Both the position numbers and the translations under genes were made by a program. A stretch of DNA of 64,000 nucleotides, taken from NCBI GenBank assembly GCA_903891085.1, contig CAITDJ010000104.1, forward strand, positions 79,148 through 143,147. The letters run 5' to 3'. The first letter of the stretch is position 1. Every line of letters starts with the position of its first letter. The notes beneath the pieces were generated by a model. That model was not told the origin of the DNA. It searched no databases and saw only the letters and a program-made list of their open reading frames with translations. The DNA comes from an uncultured Bacteroidota bacterium (GTDB taxonomy: Bacteria > Bacteroidota > Bacteroidia > Bacteroidales > F082). Below are positions 62,299 to 64,000 of the stretch, in pieces.

Positions 62299-63744
62299 AT
62301 GATTACAATGAATCATATATTAAAGAAATCAATCATCATGAGTGGATTGATTATCATGATGATAACTTCAGCGAATGCCCAGAAAGACGTTCCGAAAGAA
62401 GAAGTTCTTAAGAATTCTATTCCGGTTGTTGGCATCATTCACAATCTGTCTGATTCTGCTTTACTCGATATTGTTCAGCGTCAGACATTTCGTTTTTTCT
62501 GGGAAGGAGCGCACCCTGTCAGCGGCATGGCACTCGAACGCAGTGATACTGTTTTGGCAGAGCATTACTGGGATTATATCAACGAAGCCTGGGATGAGCC
62601 GAATTTCAGTAAAACTGAATTTGGTCCGGATGCCTGCGCGGTCGGAGGAACCGGTTTCGGAATCATGAGTACCATCGTGGCTGTTGAACGTGGCTGGATT
62701 GGTCGTGATGCTGCCGTGAAGCGATTGGTACAAATAGCTGATTTTCTGATCAATGCTGATTGTTATCATGGCGTTTATCCGCATTTCATGAATGGACGGA
62801 CGGGGAAAACCATTAAGTTCGATCGTCTGGATGACGGCGCCGATCTGGTTGAAACTTCTTATCTGCTGATGGGTTTCCTGTGTGCCCGCGAGTATTTCAA
62901 TGCCGATATTCCGATCGAAGTTTATCTTCGGAAAAGAATCACCCAAATGTGGAACGCTGCCAACTGGAACTGGCATACGAATGGTCAGGCAAAGCTTTTC
63001 TGGCACTGGAGCCCGAACAATGGCTTCGATATGAATTTCCCCGTTTGGGGCTGGAACGAATGCCTCATTACTTATGTGATGGCGGCTTCTTCACCCTATC
63101 ATGCCATTTCCAAAGAGGTTTATGATGGAACCTGGGCAGGCAGTGGTGGTTTCCTGAACGGAAAATCCTATTATGGAATCAAACTTCCGCTGGGAAACTA
63201 CGATTTTGGAGGCCCTTTGTTTTTTGAACAGTACACCTTTACCGGAATTGATCCGAACGGTTTGGTCGACTCGCTGGGAATCGATTATTTCGAACAGGTA
63301 CGAAATCATACCCTTATCAACAGAGAATATTGCATCGAAAATCCGAAGAATTACAAAGGTTATGGCGAAAACTGCTGGGGACTCACGGCTGGCGACAGTT
63401 ATAAAGGCTATGTAGCCCATTGTCCGGATACTGATTTTGGAGTGATACAGCCCACGGCTGCCTTGTCGTCTTTTCCTTATACACCCGAATATTCGATGCT
63501 GGTTTTGAAGCACTTTTACTACGATTTGGGCGATAAAATCTGGAGTGATTATGGCTTTGTCGATGGTTTCAGCGAATCGCACAACTGGTACGCCAAGAGT
63601 CATCTGGCCATCGATCAGGGACCGATTGTGGTGATGATCGAAAACTATCGTACCGGATTACTTTGGAAACTGTTTATGCAGATTCCGGATGTTCAGAACG
63701 GACTCAAAAAACTTGGATTTCAGAGTCCATGGATAAAAAAATAA
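62299..63744 (+). CDS. GH144 beta-1,2-glucanase-like secreted enzyme
   Basis: A 481-residue third copy. Unlike the other two it has a plain signal peptide (SGLIIMMITSANAQKDV) and no lipobox, so it should be soluble in the periplasm. Catalytic region: LDIVQRQTFRFFWEGAHPVSGMALER, GGTGFGIMSTIVAVERGWI, DDGADLVETSYLLMGFL, KLFWHWSPNNGFDMNFPVWGWNE, GGPLFFEQYTFTGIDPNG, IDQGPIVVMIENYRTGLLW. Relative to the others an insertion near residue 75-100 (LAEHYWDYINEAWDEPNFSK) is present. It may process imported oligosaccharides; exo-type sophorose release would fit but is inferred. Confidence 0.87.
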   Translation: MITMNHILKKSIIMSGLIIMMITSANAQKDVPKEEVLKNSIPVVGIIHNLSDSALLDIVQRQTFRFFWEGAHPVSGMALERSDTVLAEHYWDYINEAWDEPNFSKTEFGPDACAVGGTGFGIMSTIVAVERGWIGRDAAVKRLVQIADFLINADCYHGVYPHFMNGRTGKTIKFDRLDDGADLVETSYLLMGFLCAREYFNADIPIEVYLRKRITQMWNAANWNWHTNGQAKLFWHWSPNNGFDMNFPVWGWNECLITYVMAASSPYHAISKEVYDGTWAGSGGFLNGKSYYGIKLPLGNYDFGGPLFFEQYTFTGIDPNGLVDSLGIDYFEQVRNHTLINREYCIENPKNYKGYGENCWGLTAGDSYKGYVAHCPDTDFGVIQPTAALSSFPYTPEYSMLVLKHFYYDLGDKIWSDYGFVDGFSESHNWYAKSHLAIDQGPIVVMIENYRTGLLWKLFMQIPDVQNGLKKLGFQSPWIKK

Positions 63745-63764
63745 ACGAATTTATCACCTGTACT

Positions 63765-64000
63765 ATGTTTCGTAAAGCTCTGATTATCATCTGTATATTA
63801 CTTGGCCTTTCTGCAAGGGCCCAGGAGTTTACTTACAGGTTTTTTACCAACAGTCTGATGACTGGTGAATATTTTTACAGCTGTGCACAAGCCAGAAATG
63901 GTTCATGGATACAGCAGTATAAGAATAAACTCATATCGAATGAAAAGGAATTCCACTCTCCGGGGAACTCACTGGAATTGAGTTTTTTTGATTTTGAAGG
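63765..64000 (+). CDS. Exported protein, N-terminal part (cut by window edge)
   Basis: The first 78 codons of a gene that runs off the window. A signal peptide (FRKALIIICILLGLSARAQ) is followed by FTYRFFTNSLMTGEYFYSC and a FHSPGNSLELSFFDFEG stretch of beta-type character. I do not recognise the full protein; the stretch looks like an N-terminal carbohydrate-binding-type domain seen in some PUL enzymes. It lies 20 bp after the third GH144, so it belongs to the same operon. A beta-glucosidase (GH3) would be the missing activity of the pathway, but nothing here shows that this is it. Confidence 0.55.
   Translation, partial: MFRKALIIICILLGLSARAQEFTYRFFTNSLMTGEYFYSCAQARNGSWIQQYKNKLISNEKEFHSPGNSLELSFFDFE

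Overview
The window is chromosomal DNA from a member of the Bacteroidota. The evidence is two SusC/SusD outer-membrane glycan uptake pairs, a type IX secretion sorting domain on an alpha-amylase, an RprX/RprY-like two-component pair, a DUF5686 outer-membrane protein, an HU-CCDC81/SPOR protein, and repeated TAnnTTTG promoter boxes (often with TTTG or TTG about 17-23 bp upstream) of the Bacteroidota housekeeping sigma factor. I cannot place it more finely than a Bacteroidales- or Marinilabiliales-like lineage. No rRNA, tRNA, CRISPR array, phage or transposase gene was seen.

Layout. 1-9.6 kb: housekeeping and envelope genes (DUF5686 protein, lptB, pssA, queA, an M48 metalloprotease lipoprotein), the two-component pair with a divergent Cys/Lys-rich secreted peptide, and an OsmC/FlK-like thioesterase/lipoprotein group. 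9.6-21.8 kb: an alpha-glucan (starch-like) utilisation locus read on the minus strand: SusC, SusD, SusE/F-like protein, then a beta-CASP nuclease and a GH13 amylase with a T9SS tail, with a divergent LacI regulator. 22-31.6 kb: minus-strand envelope and tRNA genes (alkyltransferase-like protein, trmB, HU/SPOR protein, kdsB, deoxynucleoside kinase, GH3-type amido synthetase, lptG, tgt), then a divergent GT2-sigma factor pair. 31.9-45.8 kb: surface polysaccharide/LPS genes: WbpE- and WbpD-like enzymes, galE, rfbB, three paralogous GT-C-type membrane proteins, a polyprenyl-phosphate GT2, and AlgX/AlgI-like O-acetylation genes. 46-49.3 kb: an Oar-like TonB receptor whose frame is broken by an apparent one-base deletion. 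49.4-64 kb: a second PUL with a membrane-tethered LuxR-type regulator, SusC, SusD, a LamG lipoprotein and three tandem GH144 enzymes, pointing to beta-1,2-glucan as substrate; a further exported protein runs off the right edge.

The most unusual structure is a set of very small gene cassettes. A GxxExxY gene (35212-35598) fills the space between two perfect 17-bp inverted repeats (35189-35205 and 35605-35621). A four-helix-bundle gene (33082-33441) sits between inverted arrays of a 10-bp unit (AAGTGARCTA). A decayed relative of the second cassette lies at 21795-22025 and still encodes the last residues of the four-helix-bundle protein. Both intact cassettes occupy gaps inside the same LPS operon and begin at or just beyond the neighbouring gene's stop codon. 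No transposase is present, so they look like non-autonomous mobile units carrying one protein each.

Candidate regulatory sites also stand out: four TTAACA direct repeats at 11/10/11-bp spacing in front of the Cys-rich peptide, a perfect palindrome between the divergent tgt and GT2 promoters, and an 18-bp LacI-like palindrome centred near -62 of a textbook promoter for the beta-1,2-glucan PUL. All function calls come from reading motifs by eye; no database search was run.
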